A stretch of 64,000 nt of DNA from Cellulosilyticum sp. (GTDB taxonomy: Bacteria; Bacillota; Clostridia; Lachnospirales; Cellulosilyticaceae): NCBI GenBank assembly GCA_015058045.1, contig SVDC01000001.1, positions 62,001 through 126,000 on the forward strand, read 5' to 3'. The notes below the pieces were generated by a model. The model had not been told where the DNA came from, made no database searches, and saw only the letters and a program-made list of their open reading frames with translations. Within the stretch, counting starts at the first letter, position 1. Every line of letters starts with the position of its first letter. The translations under genes were made by a program, and so were the position numbers. Of this stretch, positions 31,565-42,472 are shown piece after piece.

Positions 31565-34207
31565 TTGAGAGAATTAGAAAAAGTTTATGACCCAAGTACA
31601 GTTGAAGAACGACTGTATCATACATGGATGGAAAAAGGTTATTTTCATGCAGAAGTAGATAAAAGTAAAAAGCCATTTACAATCGTAATGCCACCACCAA
31701 ACATTACAGGACAGTTACACATGGGGCATGCACTTGATAACACACTTCAAGATATTTTAACACGTTATAAACGTATGCAAGGTTACAATGCCTTATGGAT
31801 CCCTGGTACAGACCATGCAAGTATTGCAACAGAAGTAAAAGTTGTTGAAAAAATTGCTAAAGAAGGTCTTACAAAAGAATCTTTAGGAAGAGAAAAATTC
31901 CTTGAACATGTATGGGATTGGAAAGAACAATATGGTGGACGTATTGTAGAACAACTTAAAAAACTTGGTTCATCTTGTGACTGGGACAGAGAACGTTTCA
32001 CAATGGATGAAGGATGTTCAGAAGCCGTACAAGAAGTATTTATTCGCCTTTATGAAAAAGGATACATCTACCGTGGTTCAAGAATCATCAACTGGTGTCC
32101 AGTTTGTGGTACATCTATTTCAGATGCAGAGGTAGAACATGAAGAAAAAGAAGGACACTTCTGGCATCTTCGTTATCCAGTGGTTGGATCAGATGAGTTT
32201 GTACAACTTGCAACAACACGTCCTGAAACAATGCTTGGAGATACTGCGATTGCTGTTAATCCAGAAGATGAACGTTATGCGCACCTTATTGGTAAAATGG
32301 TACGTATTCCACTTGTAGATAGAGAAATTCCAGTCGTAGCAGACAATTATGTAGATAAAGAATTTGGAACAGGGGTTGTAAAAATTACACCTGCTCATGA
32401 CCCTAACGACTTTGAAGTTGGTAAACGTCATGATCTTCCAGAAATCTGTGTCATGAACGATGATGGTACAATGAATGACCTTTGTGGTAAATATGCAGGT
32501 ATGGATCGTTATGAAGCAAGAAAATTACTTGTAGCAGATCTTGATGCAGCTGGATTCCTTGTAAAAGTAGAACCACATACACACAATGTAGGAACACATG
32601 ACCGTTGTAAAGCTGTTATTGAACCAATGATTAAAGCACAATGGTTTGTAAAAATGGAAGAAATGGCTAAACCTGCAATTGAAGCGGTTAAAAATGGTGA
32701 AATGAACTTAGTACCAAAACGCCTTGAAAAAACTTACTTCCACTGGTTAGAAAATATCCGTGATTGGTGTATTTCTCGTCAATTATGGTGGGGACACAGA
32801 ATTCCAGCATACTACTGCCAAGATTGTGGTGAAATCATCATTAGTAAAGAAAAACCATGCACATGTTCAAAATGTGGTAAAGGCAACTTTGTTCAAGACG
32901 AAGATACATTAGATACATGGTTCAGTTCTGCTTTATGGCCATTCTCAACACTTGGTTGGCCAAATAAAACAGAAGAACTTGCACACTTCTATCCAACAAG
33001 TGTACTTGTAACAGGATATGATATTTTATTCTTCTGGGTAATCCGTATGGTATTCTCAGGTATTGAACAAATGGGTGAAATTCCATTTAAAGATGTTCTA
33101 TTCCACGGACTTGTTCGTGCAGCAGATGGACGTAAAATGAGTAAATCTCTTGGTAATGGTGTAGATCCGCTTGAAGTAATCGAAAAATATGGTGCTGATG
33201 CACTTAGATTGACTCTTGTAACAGGTAATGCACCTGGTAATGATATGCGTTTCTACTATGAAAGAGTAGAAGCAAACCGTAACTTTGGAAACAAATTATG
33301 GAATGCAACACGTTTCATCATGATGAATTTTGAAGGTGAAGATATCAACTTAACAGTAGATATGAATGACCTTACACCAGCAGATAAATGGATTATCTCT
33401 AAAGTAAATACACTTGCTAAAGATGTAACAGAAAATATGGATAAATACGAGCTTGGTATTGCAGTTCAAAAACTTTATGACTTTGCTTGGGAAGAATTCT
33501 GTGACTGGTACATTGAAATGGTAAAACCACGTCTTTACAATAAAGAAGATGTAACAAGAAACGCAGCACTTTGGACACTTAAAACAGTGATGACAAACAT
33601 TCTTAAAATGCTTCACCCATATATGCCATTCATCACAGAAGAAATCTTCCTTGGACTTCAAGATAAAGAAGAAACAATCATGCTTTCACAGTGGCCAACA
33701 TTCAAAGAAGAGTGGAACTTCAAAGCTGAAGAAGAGGAAATTAGCTTAATTAAAGAAGCTGTTCGTAACATTCGTAACTTACGTAGCGAAATGAACGTAC
33801 CACCTTCAAGAAAAGCAAAAGTATTTGTTGTAACAGAAGATGAAAAAGTAGCTTCTACATTTGAAAATGGTAAAGTATTCTTTGCAGTACTTGGCTATGC
33901 TTCAGAAGTTGCAATTCAAAAAGATACAACAGGTATTGAATCTGATGCAGTTTCTGTAGTGATTCCAAATGCAACGGTATATATTCCATTTGCTGAACTA
34001 GTAGATATTGAAAAAGAAATCGAACGTTTAAATAAAGAAAAAGCAAAACTTGAAAGTGAAGTAGAGCGTGTTAACAAAAAACTTTCTAATGAAGGATTTG
34101 TTGCAAAAGCACCAGCTCACCTTCTTGAAGAAGAAAAAGCAAAAAAAGAAAAATATGAAACAATGCTACAAGGGGTTGTAGAACGTCTTACTGCATTAAA
34201 TAAATAA
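31565..34207 (+). CDS. valS: Valyl-tRNA synthetase
   Basis: 880 residues, normal bacterial length, starting at TTG with AAGGAGGAATAAAG upstream. Class I hallmarks: PPPNITGQLHMGHAL near residue 43 (HIGH motif as HMGH) and GRKMSKSLGNGVDP near 525 (KMSKS). The editing domain is in residues 190-350 with TTRPETMLGDTAIAV. Cys-x2-Cys pairs occur in residues 170-182 (CPVCG) and in a zinc-finger-like CQDCG ... CTCSKCG section near 420-440. The C-terminal coiled coil (LNKEKAKLESEVERVNKKL) is the tRNA-binding arm. It charges tRNA-Val and is regulated by the GUA T-box upstream. Confidence 0.97.
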   Translation: MRELEKVYDPSTVEERLYHTWMEKGYFHAEVDKSKKPFTIVMPPPNITGQLHMGHALDNTLQDILTRYKRMQGYNALWIPGTDHASIATEVKVVEKIAKEGLTKESLGREKFLEHVWDWKEQYGGRIVEQLKKLGSSCDWDRERFTMDEGCSEAVQEVFIRLYEKGYIYRGSRIINWCPVCGTSISDAEVEHEEKEGHFWHLRYPVVGSDEFVQLATTRPETMLGDTAIAVNPEDERYAHLIGKMVRIPLVDREIPVVADNYVDKEFGTGVVKITPAHDPNDFEVGKRHDLPEICVMNDDGTMNDLCGKYAGMDRYEARKLLVADLDAAGFLVKVEPHTHNVGTHDRCKAVIEPMIKAQWFVKMEEMAKPAIEAVKNGEMNLVPKRLEKTYFHWLENIRDWCISRQLWWGHRIPAYYCQDCGEIIISKEKPCTCSKCGKGNFVQDEDTLDTWFSSALWPFSTLGWPNKTEELAHFYPTSVLVTGYDILFFWVIRMVFSGIEQMGEIPFKDVLFHGLVRAADGRKMSKSLGNGVDPLEVIEKYGADALRLTLVTGNAPGNDMRFYYERVEANRNFGNKLWNATRFIMMNFEGEDINLTVDMNDLTPADKWIISKVNTLAKDVTENMDKYELGIAVQKLYDFAWEEFCDWYIEMVKPRLYNKEDVTRNAALWTLKTVMTNILKMLHPYMPFITEEIFLGLQDKEETIMLSQWPTFKEEWNFKAEEEEISLIKEAVRNIRNLRSEMNVPPSRKAKVFVVTEDEKVASTFENGKVFFAVLGYASEVAIQKDTTGIESDAVSVVIPNATVYIPFAELVDIEKEIERLNKEKAKLESEVERVNKKLSNEGFVAKAPAHLLEEEKAKKEKYETMLQGVVERLTALNK

Positions 34208-34258
34208 AAGTATTAAAGAAGGGAGTACCATTAGGTACTCCCTTCTTTAATACTTTTA
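34206..34258 (+). terminator. valS terminator
   Basis: A 23-base-pair perfect hairpin, AAAAGTATTAAAGAAGGG...CCCTTCTTTAATACTTTT, with ATTA loop, among the strongest in the window. Confidence 0.95.
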
Positions 34259-34346
34259 AATAAGTAAAACAAAATGCATAGGTTAGACTTAAATATTAAG
34301 AATTAGGAAATGTATAGGACCACTGTAATGTAAAAAATATAAAAAA

Positions 34347-34361
34347 TGATAATTATTATAC
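34347..34361. promoter_or_regulatory. Possible Fur-type box before the chemoreceptor
   Basis: TGATAATTATTATAC resembles the 7-1-7 Fur consensus except at the last two bases, and overlaps a TATACT -10. It may be chance in AT-rich DNA. Confidence 0.3.
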
Positions 34362-34421
34362 TGGGCAATAGAAATTTTGGTGTAGAATATGACTTATATT
34401 AGAGAAAACAGGAGAAGATAT

Positions 34422-36461
34422 ATGACTAAAATAATGACACTACATAAAAAAATGCGTTTAAAGAGCATTCTACTCATAAGCTTTTTAGTTATAGGAACAA
34501 TTCCGCTCATACTATTTAGCATTATTTCTTTGGGTAGAATAAGGGTATCTATACAAAGTAATCAAATTAATACGATGAAACAGATTTCAAGTATGGCGAC
34601 TGAAAGTATAGATCGATGGGCAGAAGAAAGAATTCTTTTAGTTGAAGAATTAGCTAGCTCTATTGATGTAAAAAATGCGGATTTAAGCATGATTCAAGAT
34701 GAAATAAAAAATAAATGTTTAACAGATAATACTATCTACAATATTATGATTACTGATGGGAAAGGAAATGTATTAGTAGATAGTTTAGGTTCTAGAGGAG
34801 AAAGTGTAAAAGAGGAGAAGTATTTTTTAGAAGCTTTAAAAGGCTATACATATATTAGTGAAGTTGTATTTGAAGATGAGCAAACACCGATGATTATATT
34901 TGCTGCACCAATTAAGCAGGATAATGTAACAATAGGAACAATAATTTGCAAAGTTAAGTCTAAAAATCTAGAAAACATTATTGGTGAGACTTTTTTCACA
35001 GAAGGAGGAAGTATTTTTGCTTTTAATGGACAAGGAAATATTACGCTACATACAGATGAATCAAAGATTATGAAAGATAATGTTTTAGATGAAGAAAGTA
35101 TGGTAAAAGAGGCTGTACAACAAGCACTTAGAGGAAATAGAAGTAGTATTATTGGTATGATAGATGGAAAATCACAAGCAATTGTATATAATTATGTACC
35201 GGTTCTAGATTGGGGAACAATGACTACCATGCCAGTATCAGAGTTCTATAAAGAGTATAATGCCATTTTACTTATATGTTTGCTCTTAATGTGTATTTTA
35301 TTTGCTATTATTTTAATTGCAGCATGGAAAATTCAAGCTTTAATTATTAAGCCGATTGCAAAAGTAGTAGAACTTGCAAAAGAGGTTGCTAGAGGTAATT
35401 TAAGTGTAACAGCTAACTATGTAGCAAATAGCTATGAAATAGAAGAAATTCGTCAGGCATTTAATGAAATGGTACTTTCTTTAAGACAGCTTGTTTTAGA
35501 GATTATTACTAAAAATGATTCTCTTGAAGATGCAGCGACTAATCTAAATAAAATGTCGGCTATTACAGAGGGCGCTACGCAAGAAGTTTTAGTGGCGATG
35601 GAACAGATTCAATATGATGTAACAAAACAAGCTATTCAAACAACGGAAGTATTTGAAAATGTTAAGGATTTAAATCAGCGTATAGAACAAGCAAAAGAAA
35701 GTATTATACAGATCAATACATTTCTTAAAGACTCTTCTAGTGCCCTAGTAGATGGTCAGCAAAATATGATGATATTATCTGATGGGGTTATTAAGCAAAG
35801 AGATATTATAGAAACAACGACTACAGAAGTAAATGAGTTAGATGTAGCAGTTAGTAATATTGACCATATTATTGGAACAATTAGTCAAATTGCAAGCCAG
35901 ACTAATTTATTAGCACTCAATGCCTCTATTGAAGCAGCAAGAGCTGGTGAGGTGGGAAAAGGCTTTGCTGTTGTTGCTACAGAGGTTGGTCATCTTGCAA
36001 TACAGTCTCATGAAGCAACACAAGAGATTTCTAATATTCTAGGTGATATTAGAAATAAGACGAAAAGCACAACCATTTCAATACAAAATGTGGCATCAGC
36101 CATGGCAGACCAAACACAATCTGTTACAGAAACACGAGAGATTTTTACTAGAATTTCAGATGTAGACCAAAAAATTATGTCTCAAATTCAATCTTTTAAT
36201 GAGACGGTGCAATATATTTATGGTTTTAGTCAGGATTTATTAGAAATTGCTCAGTCTTTAACAAGTATTGCAAAAAATAGTGCATCTGTTACAACTGAGG
36301 CAACTAAAACAACAGAAGAGCAAAAAACAATGGTTGATAAGCTTAAACAAGCAAGTGAAGACATTGAGAAGATTGTAGAGGCTTTAAAAATTGAAATTAA
36401 TCATTTTAGAGTAGAGCAGAATGGACAGCATGTTGAAGGAGGAAATAGATGCGAAAATTAG
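34422..36461 (+). CDS. Methyl-accepting chemotaxis protein
   Basis: 679 residues from ATG 34422 (AGGAGAAGATAT upstream; ATG 34389 has no site). Topology: basic start, membrane helix at about 20-40 ([20 protein letters not shown]), an extracellular dCache-like domain to about 285, second helix ([20 protein letters not shown]), HAMP domain 310-360, then the signalling domain. The hairpin tip [20 protein letters not shown] and [17 protein letters not shown] is canonical. It reports an extracellular ligand to CheA. The last 13 bases overlap a solute-binding lipoprotein gene, so the two are likely produced together and the lipoprotein may present its ligand to this receptor. Confidence 0.93.
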   Translation: MTKIMTLHKKMRLKSILLISFLVIGTIPLILFSIISLGRIRVSIQSNQINTMKQISSMATESIDRWAEERILLVEELASSIDVKNADLSMIQDEIKNKCLTDNTIYNIMITDGKGNVLVDSLGSRGESVKEEKYFLEALKGYTYISEVVFEDEQTPMIIFAAPIKQDNVTIGTIICKVKSKNLENIIGETFFTEGGSIFAFNGQGNITLHTDESKIMKDNVLDEESMVKEAVQQALRGNRSSIIGMIDGKSQAIVYNYVPVLDWGTMTTMPVSEFYKEYNAILLICLLLMCILFAIILIAAWKIQALIIKPIAKVVELAKEVARGNLSVTANYVANSYEIEEIRQAFNEMVLSLRQLVLEIITKNDSLEDAATNLNKMSAITEGATQEVLVAMEQIQYDVTKQAIQTTEVFENVKDLNQRIEQAKESIIQINTFLKDSSSALVDGQQNMMILSDGVIKQRDIIETTTTEVNELDVAVSNIDHIIGTISQIASQTNLLALNASIEAARAGEVGKGFAVVATEVGHLAIQSHEATQEISNILGDIRNKTKSTTISIQNVASAMADQTQSVTETREIFTRISDVDQKIMSQIQSFNETVQYIYGFSQDLLEIAQSLTSIAKNSASVTTEATKTTEEQKTMVDKLKQASEDIEKIVEALKIEINHFRVEQNGQHVEGGNRCEN

Positions 36462-37732
36462 TAAAGGGAATTAGCACAATTTTATTAAGTATGGCATTAG
36501 TAGGATGTAATGCTTCTTCGATTGATAATGAGAATGTAGTTAATATCTCTATCTTAAACTCAAAACCAGAATTACAGGCAATTTTCGAAGAAGCAATTAA
36601 TAAATTTGAAGAGGCTCATCCCGATATTAATATTAAGATTATAAAATATAATCAATCACAGCCTTATCAAGATAAGTTAGTATCTATGCAAGAGTATGGA
36701 AATACACCTACAATGATTTTAATGGATCCAACCCATATGAATTATGTTGAAGAAGATAATGTTAGTTTGAACGAAGAGAAATGGATGGAACATGTTGCAG
36801 TAGATTTATCAGATATTGCAAGAAATGATGAGGGAGAATTGATTGCTTTTCCATTCGCTTTAGAGGGGATTGGATTAATCTATAATGAAGAAGTATTAAA
36901 TGAGGCTGGTGTAGATCCAAGCCAGATTAATACTTTATCTAGCTTAGAGGAAGCTTTTAAAAAAATAGAGGCAATTGGTAAAGGCGCCATTATTATTGCG
37001 AATGAAGATTGGTCTTTAGCAAATCACCTATTGCCAATTGCATATTCTGTTCAAGGGAATGCAGGAGATGGGAATTTATCTTTTATTGAGGCACTAAAAA
37101 ATGGAACAGCTGATATAAAGAATAATGTAGCAATTAATGGACTATTAGATACCTTTGATGTTATGAAGGCGTATAATTACTATAAAGATGCACCACTTAC
37201 ACATGTAAATGCTAAATGTGCAGAGTTAATAGGTAAGGGGGATGTTGGTTTTTATTATATGGGTAACTGGGCATCAAGTTATATCTCAGCATATTCACAA
37301 ACTGATAGTAAATATGGTTTTGTACCAGTGCCAATTAGTAATCAGGCAACAGATTATGGAAATCAACAAATAACAGCAGTTATTAAGTATTTAGTTGTAG
37401 AGGGAACAAATAGTTCACAGGAACAGCAAGAAGCTGCTAAAAAGTTTATTGACTGGCTTGTTTTTGAGCAAGACGGTCAAGATTTTATGGTGAATAAGGC
37501 AAAAGTTATACCAGGTGTAGATAATAATCAAATGCCCGTAACAGATGACTTAATGAATTCTATTATAGAATATCAAAAAGAAGGAAAGATTATTGAGCTT
37601 AATAATGCTGATCTTCCAGATAAGAATGCTGAAGTGATAGGAGGCTATTTAAGAAAATACTTAAATAATGAAATTCACCGATTAGAACTTCTAGAAAGCA
37701 TAGAAAAATATTGGAAAGATGCTTTTGCTTAG
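36449..37732 (+). CDS. Extracellular solute-binding lipoprotein (family 1)
   Basis: 427 residues. The signal peptide [20 protein letters not shown] ends with an LVGC lipobox (Cys 20). The mature part reads as an ABC sugar-binding protein: [15 protein letters not shown] near 47, [20 protein letters not shown] near 130 and [18 protein letters not shown] near 265 are typical family-1 segments. There are no permease or ATPase genes beside it; the partner is the overlapping chemoreceptor. Likely a chemosensory or orphan binding protein for a sugar or oligosaccharide. A GGAGGAAATAG site inside the receptor gene drives translation. Confidence 0.88.
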   Translation: MRKLVKGISTILLSMALVGCNASSIDNENVVNISILNSKPELQAIFEEAINKFEEAHPDINIKIIKYNQSQPYQDKLVSMQEYGNTPTMILMDPTHMNYVEEDNVSLNEEKWMEHVAVDLSDIARNDEGELIAFPFALEGIGLIYNEEVLNEAGVDPSQINTLSSLEEAFKKIEAIGKGAIIIANEDWSLANHLLPIAYSVQGNAGDGNLSFIEALKNGTADIKNNVAINGLLDTFDVMKAYNYYKDAPLTHVNAKCAELIGKGDVGFYYMGNWASSYISAYSQTDSKYGFVPVPISNQATDYGNQQITAVIKYLVVEGTNSSQEQQEAAKKFIDWLVFEQDGQDFMVNKAKVIPGVDNNQMPVTDDLMNSIIEYQKEGKIIELNNADLPDKNAEVIGGYLRKYLNNEIHRLELLESIEKYWKDAFA

Positions 37733-37793
37733 TTTTAAAAGTTAGATTATCATATTAGTTAATATATAGGTAGATAGAGAAGGCAGTTAATAT

Positions 37794-37841
37794 AAAAAAG
37801 GTTAAGGTGTTAGAAGAAATAAACACCTTAACCTTTTTTGT
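37794..37841 (+). terminator. Terminator of the MCP/lipoprotein operon
   Basis: AAAAAAGGTTAAGGTGTT / AACACCTTAACCTTTTTT, an 18-base-pair stem. Confidence 0.93.
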
Positions 37842-37971
37842 TTGGTTTATGTTAAGATTTGTTTTAAATTTAAAATAAAGTTTATCTATTCTGTGAAATT
37901 GTTATATAATATAAATTGATAACTTAAAATATGGAATAGAGAATGGTGGTAAAAATAAGAAGGAGTAAGCT

Positions 37972-40900
37972 ATGAGTAAAGGATTAAAACTAGGGATTGA
38001 TGTTGGTTCAACGACAATCAAACTCGTTTATTTAAATAGTGCATCTGAAATAATTTATTCTCGGTACGAAAGACATTATTCAGATGTAAAAACGACATTA
38101 GAGCGCTTACTAAGAGAAAGCTTAGAAGTAATCGGCGACGTAAAAGTTAAAATTGCCATTACGGGATCAGGTGCAATGGAAATTGCTTCTATATTAAATT
38201 TAAAGTTTATTCAAGAAGTTATTGCTTGTACAGAAGCAGTACAAACGTATATAGAGGATGTTAATGTTGCAATCGAATTGGGTGGCGAAGATGGTAAGAT
38301 TACATATTTTGAAAGTAGTTTAGAGCAACGTATGAATAGCTCCTGTGCGGGGGGGACAGGTGCTTTTATTGATCAAATGGCAACTTTATTAGAAACAGAT
38401 GCAATGGGATTAAATGAACTAGCTAAATCTTATCATGTGCTTTATCCAATTGCAGCACGTTGTGGGGTGTTTGCAAAAACAGATGTACAGCCACTTATAA
38501 ATGAAGGTGTTGCAAAAGAAGATATTGCAGCTTCTATTTTTCAAGCTGTAGTGAATCAAACCATTAGTGTACTGGCTTGTGGAAAGCCTATTAAAGGAAA
38601 AGTTGCTTTTTTAGGAGGTCCTCTTCATTTCTTATCTGAACTTAGAAAACGTTTTATAGAAACGCTGAAATTAAAAGAGCAAGAAATTGTGATTCCTGAG
38701 AAACCTGAGCTTTTTGTAGCATTAGGCGCTTCTTTATTATCAGAAAAAGAATCAGCTGTTTCCTTAAAAACTGTTATTGAAGAGTTACACCATATGAGTC
38801 GTGATTTTGGAGTAAAACAAACATTAAACCCTCTTTTTGAAGATGAAAATGAATTAGCTGCTTTTAGAGCAAGACATGCAGCCCATCAAGTTAAGAAAAA
38901 AGCATTACAGGATTACGAAGGAATAGCTTATCTGGGGATTGATGCAGGTTCTACAACAACTAAGATGGCGCTCATTAGTGACTTGGGCGAATTATTATAC
39001 GATTTTTATGGAAGTAATAAAGGGGATCCGCTTAAATTAGTATCAGAGCAATTAAGTATTTTATATGAAAAACTCCCAGAGAAGGTGCAGATTGTAAATT
39101 CATGTGTAACAGGTTATGGTGAAGCCTTAATTCAAAATACTTTTAAGGTGGCAAATGGTGAGGTGGAAACCATTGCACACTATACTGGTGCTAAAGCTTT
39201 TGCTGAAAAAGTAAGCTTTATTTTAGATATTGGTGGACAGGATATGAAGTGCATCAAAATTCGTGATGGTGTGGTTCAATCTGTTATTTTAAATGAAGCA
39301 TGTTCTTCTGGATGTGGTTCTTTTATTGAGATGCTAAGCGGTTCTTTAAGTATGGGCGTACAGGATTTTAGTAAGGAGGCTTTACTTGCTCAAAATCCAG
39401 TAGATTTAGGAACACGTTGTACGGTATTTATGAATTCAAAAGTAAAAGAAGCACAAAAAGAAGGGGCTGCTATTGGAGATATTTCTGCAGGGCTTTCTTA
39501 TTCTGTAATTAAAAATGCTTTATATAAAGTCATTAAGCTTCGTAGCACAGAAGATATTACAGGAGATGTGGTAGTACAGGGTGGAACATTCTATAATGAG
39601 GCAGTTCTTCGAGCTATGGAATTAGTATTAGGGCGAGAGGTTGTAAGACCGGATATTGCAGGACTTATGGGGGCTTATGGCGCAGCATTACTTGCTAAAG
39701 AGCGTTACACAGGTCAGAAACATGATTTACTGAATAAAGAAGAACTTATGGCTTTAGAAATTAAAAAGACGCCTACACGTTGTAAGGGCTGTGAAAATAG
39801 ATGTTTGTTAACGATTAATACGTTAAATGATGGCAGACGTTTTATTTATGGAAATCGTTGTGAAAAACCATTAGGTACAGCAGCAAAGAAAAATGATATT
39901 CCAAATCTTTATCAATATAAATATGACCGATTATTTAAATATGAATCTTTAGCTGAAGAAGAGGCACCTAGAGGCGTTATGGGAATACCAAGGGTACTAA
40001 ATTTATATGAAAATTATCCTTTTTGGCATACATTCTTTACGAAGTTAGGTTTTAGTGTACAACTTTCAGGACGTTCTAATAAGAAAATTTATGAAAAGGG
40101 TATTGCAACCATTCCTTCAGAATCTGTATGTTATCCTGGTAAATTAACACATGGCCATATAGCGGATTTGATTGAAAAGGGTGTAAAGTTTATTTTCTAT
40201 CCATGTATCCCTTATGAGCAGATTGAAGATCAAAATGGAGATAACCATTATAACTGTCCGATTGTTACATCTTATCCTGAAGTCATTGCAAAAAATATGG
40301 ATGAAATAAGGGAAAATAATGTGAAGTTTATTTATCCATTTTTAAACTTAGAGGCACCTAAAGGTGTTGTTAGAGAACTGGTAAAAGCTTTAGCACCATT
40401 TAATCTGACTAAATCAGAGATAAAAGGAGCAGTAGAGGCAGCATATAGCGAACAAAAGGCCTTTAAAGCAGATATTGCAAAGAAAGGTGAGGAAACATTA
40501 GCTTACCTTAAGGCTAATGATTTAGAAGGAATTGTAGTAAGTGGTAGACCTTATCATTTAGATCCTGAAATTAATCATGGATTAACAGAGATTATTACAG
40601 GAGAGGGCATGGCTGTTTTAACAGAGGATTCTGTAGCACACTTAGCCAAAATTGAGCGTCCAATTCGCGTTTTAGATCAATGGACATATCATAATCGATT
40701 ATATCGTGCAGCGCACTTTGTCAAAACACAACCTAATTTAGAACTTATGCAAATGACTTCATTTGGCTGTGGGTTAGATGCTGTAACAGCAGACCAAGTT
40801 CAAGAAATTCTTGAAGGTGGCGGAAAAATTTATACTTTGATTAAAATTGATGAGGGTGCTAATTTAGGAGCTATTAAAATCCGTATTCGTTCTTTAAAAG

Positions 40901-42264
40901 CAGCCATAGAAGAACGTCGTAAAGTAAGTCAAAAAATGGTGATTCCAGAAAATAAAGAACGTATTATCTTTACAAAGGAAATGCGTGAAAACTATACGAT
41001 TATTGCACCACAAATGGCACCTATTCAGTTTCAGTTTTTAGAGCCTGCATTTATTTCTAGTGGCTACCGTATAAAGATGTTAGAAGAGGTAACCCCTGAA
41101 GATGTAGAAGAAGGTTTGAAGTATGTGAATAATGATGCTTGTTATCCTGCGATTATTGTCATTGGACAAATGCTACGTGCCCTTAAGAGTCCAGATGTGG
41201 ACCCACATAAAGCAGCGCTTATTATTACACAAACAGGTGGAGGATGTCGTGCTTCAAACTATATTAGTTTCTTAAGAAAAGCATTAAACGATTGCGCAAT
41301 GAGCTATGTACCAGTTATCTCGCTTAGTGCTCAAGGCTTAGAAAACCATCCAGGTATTCAGATTACACCAGCACTAGTTAATAAAGCCATTATGGGGCTA
41401 TTATATGGAGATTTACTCATGCGTGTGCTTTATCGTGTACGTCCTTATGAAAAGGTACAGGGCTCAGTAAATACACTTTATGAAAAATGGTGCAAAATAG
41501 GGAAAGAGAATGTTGCATCAGGAGATTATAAAGTCTTTAAGAAAAATGTAGCACAGTTAGTTCAAGAATTTGATACACTTCCACTACTAGAGATTCAAAA
41601 GCCTAAAGTAGGTCTTGTAGGGGAAATTCTAGTTAAATTCCATCCTTATGCTAATAATGAAGTTGTAGAGACTATTGAGGCTGAGGGGGGAGAAGCAGTG
41701 ATGCCAGATTTGATGGATTTCTTCTTCTATTGTGCTTATAATTCCAAGTTTAAGTATCATGTACTCAATAAACCATTAAAAGGGGTATTAGGAGCAGATG
41801 CAGTGATTTGGTATCTAAATAAGAAACGTCAACCTATTTGTGAGGCGCTAGCAAAAAGTAAGCGTTTTACATCACCTCATGATATTGCTCATTTAGCAGA
41901 GCGTGCTAGTCATGTTTTATCTTTAGGTCATCAAATGGGTGAAGGATGGTTTTTAACAGCAGAAATTGTAAGTTTAATTGAAGATGAAGTCAACAATGTG
42001 GTCTGTATGCAACCATTTGGGTGTTTACCAAATCATGTAACAGGAAAGGGGATTGTTAAGGAATTGAGACGTATTTATCCCCTTTCTAATGTGGTAACCG
42101 TAGACTATGACCCAGGTTCATCTCATGTGAATCAATTGAATCGTATTAAGTTAATGATGGCAACTGCCTTTAAAAATTTACATAAGACTACGCATTTACC
42201 AGAAGATATAGTACAAGGATTAGAAGAAGTGGCAGTAACTATAGAAGATATGCCACATATGTAA
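37972..42264 (+). CDS. Giant 2-hydroxyacyl-CoA dehydratase activase-type protein
   Basis: 1430 residues. Two tandem ASKHA ATPase modules of BcrAD/BadFG type begin with [14 protein letters not shown] (residue 8) and [14 protein letters not shown] (near 323). Each has its Cys loop, [15 protein letters not shown] and [13 protein letters not shown], and the [12 protein letters not shown] or [14 protein letters not shown] partner, which in characterised activators hold a [4Fe-4S] cluster at a dimer interface. [10 protein letters not shown] near residue 604 adds four Cys. A DUF2229 section starts with [19 protein letters not shown] near 677. The end resembles HgdB-type dehydratase subunit. Proteins of this layout are widespread in Clostridia but the substrate is unproven. 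RBS AAGGAG. Confidence 0.88.
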   Translation: MSKGLKLGIDVGSTTIKLVYLNSASEIIYSRYERHYSDVKTTLERLLRESLEVIGDVKVKIAITGSGAMEIASILNLKFIQEVIACTEAVQTYIEDVNVAIELGGEDGKITYFESSLEQRMNSSCAGGTGAFIDQMATLLETDAMGLNELAKSYHVLYPIAARCGVFAKTDVQPLINEGVAKEDIAASIFQAVVNQTISVLACGKPIKGKVAFLGGPLHFLSELRKRFIETLKLKEQEIVIPEKPELFVALGASLLSEKESAVSLKTVIEELHHMSRDFGVKQTLNPLFEDENELAAFRARHAAHQVKKKALQDYEGIAYLGIDAGSTTTKMALISDLGELLYDFYGSNKGDPLKLVSEQLSILYEKLPEKVQIVNSCVTGYGEALIQNTFKVANGEVETIAHYTGAKAFAEKVSFILDIGGQDMKCIKIRDGVVQSVILNEACSSGCGSFIEMLSGSLSMGVQDFSKEALLAQNPVDLGTRCTVFMNSKVKEAQKEGAAIGDISAGLSYSVIKNALYKVIKLRSTEDITGDVVVQGGTFYNEAVLRAMELVLGREVVRPDIAGLMGAYGAALLAKERYTGQKHDLLNKEELMALEIKKTPTRCKGCENRCLLTINTLNDGRRFIYGNRCEKPLGTAAKKNDIPNLYQYKYDRLFKYESLAEEEAPRGVMGIPRVLNLYENYPFWHTFFTKLGFSVQLSGRSNKKIYEKGIATIPSESVCYPGKLTHGHIADLIEKGVKFIFYPCIPYEQIEDQNGDNHYNCPIVTSYPEVIAKNMDEIRENNVKFIYPFLNLEAPKGVVRELVKALAPFNLTKSEIKGAVEAAYSEQKAFKADIAKKGEETLAYLKANDLEGIVVSGRPYHLDPEINHGLTEIITGEGMAVLTEDSVAHLAKIERPIRVLDQWTYHNRLYRAAHFVKTQPNLELMQMTSFGCGLDAVTADQVQEILEGGGKIYTLIKIDEGANLGAIKIRIRSLKAAIEERRKVSQKMVIPENKERIIFTKEMRENYTIIAPQMAPIQFQFLEPAFISSGYRIKMLEEVTPEDVEEGLKYVNNDACYPAIIVIGQMLRALKSPDVDPHKAALIITQTGGGCRASNYISFLRKALNDCAMSYVPVISLSAQGLENHPGIQITPALVNKAIMGLLYGDLLMRVLYRVRPYEKVQGSVNTLYEKWCKIGKENVASGDYKVFKKNVAQLVQEFDTLPLLEIQKPKVGLVGEILVKFHPYANNEVVETIEAEGGEAVMPDLMDFFFYCAYNSKFKYHVLNKPLKGVLGADAVIWYLNKKRQPICEALAKSKRFTSPHDIAHLAERASHVLSLGHQMGEGWFLTAEIVSLIEDEVNNVVCMQPFGCLPNHVTGKGIVKELRRIYPLSNVVTVDYDPGSSHVNQLNRIKLMMATAFKNLHKTTHLPEDIVQGLEEVAVTIEDMPHM

Positions 42265-42287
42265 ACAGTCAATAGAAGATTTAACAT

Positions 42288-42350
42288 AAAAATAGAGGAG
42301 TTATTAAGGTGTAATAGATCAGGAATACCTTGTAGCCTCTCTATTTTTTT
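42288..42350 (+). terminator. Terminator after the activase gene
   Basis: AAAATAGAGG / CCTCTCTATTTT outer stem and AAGGT / ACCTT inner stem, followed by TTTTT. Confidence 0.8.
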
Positions 42351-42472
42351 GACTGGAAAGGGAAAATATATTTTTAAGAAGTAAAAAACCCACCATGAGA
42401 ATAGTCATAATCTCCCTAGGGCTTGTATATATATATGATATAAGGACAAAGTGAAGAGGTAGGGAGGAGACT

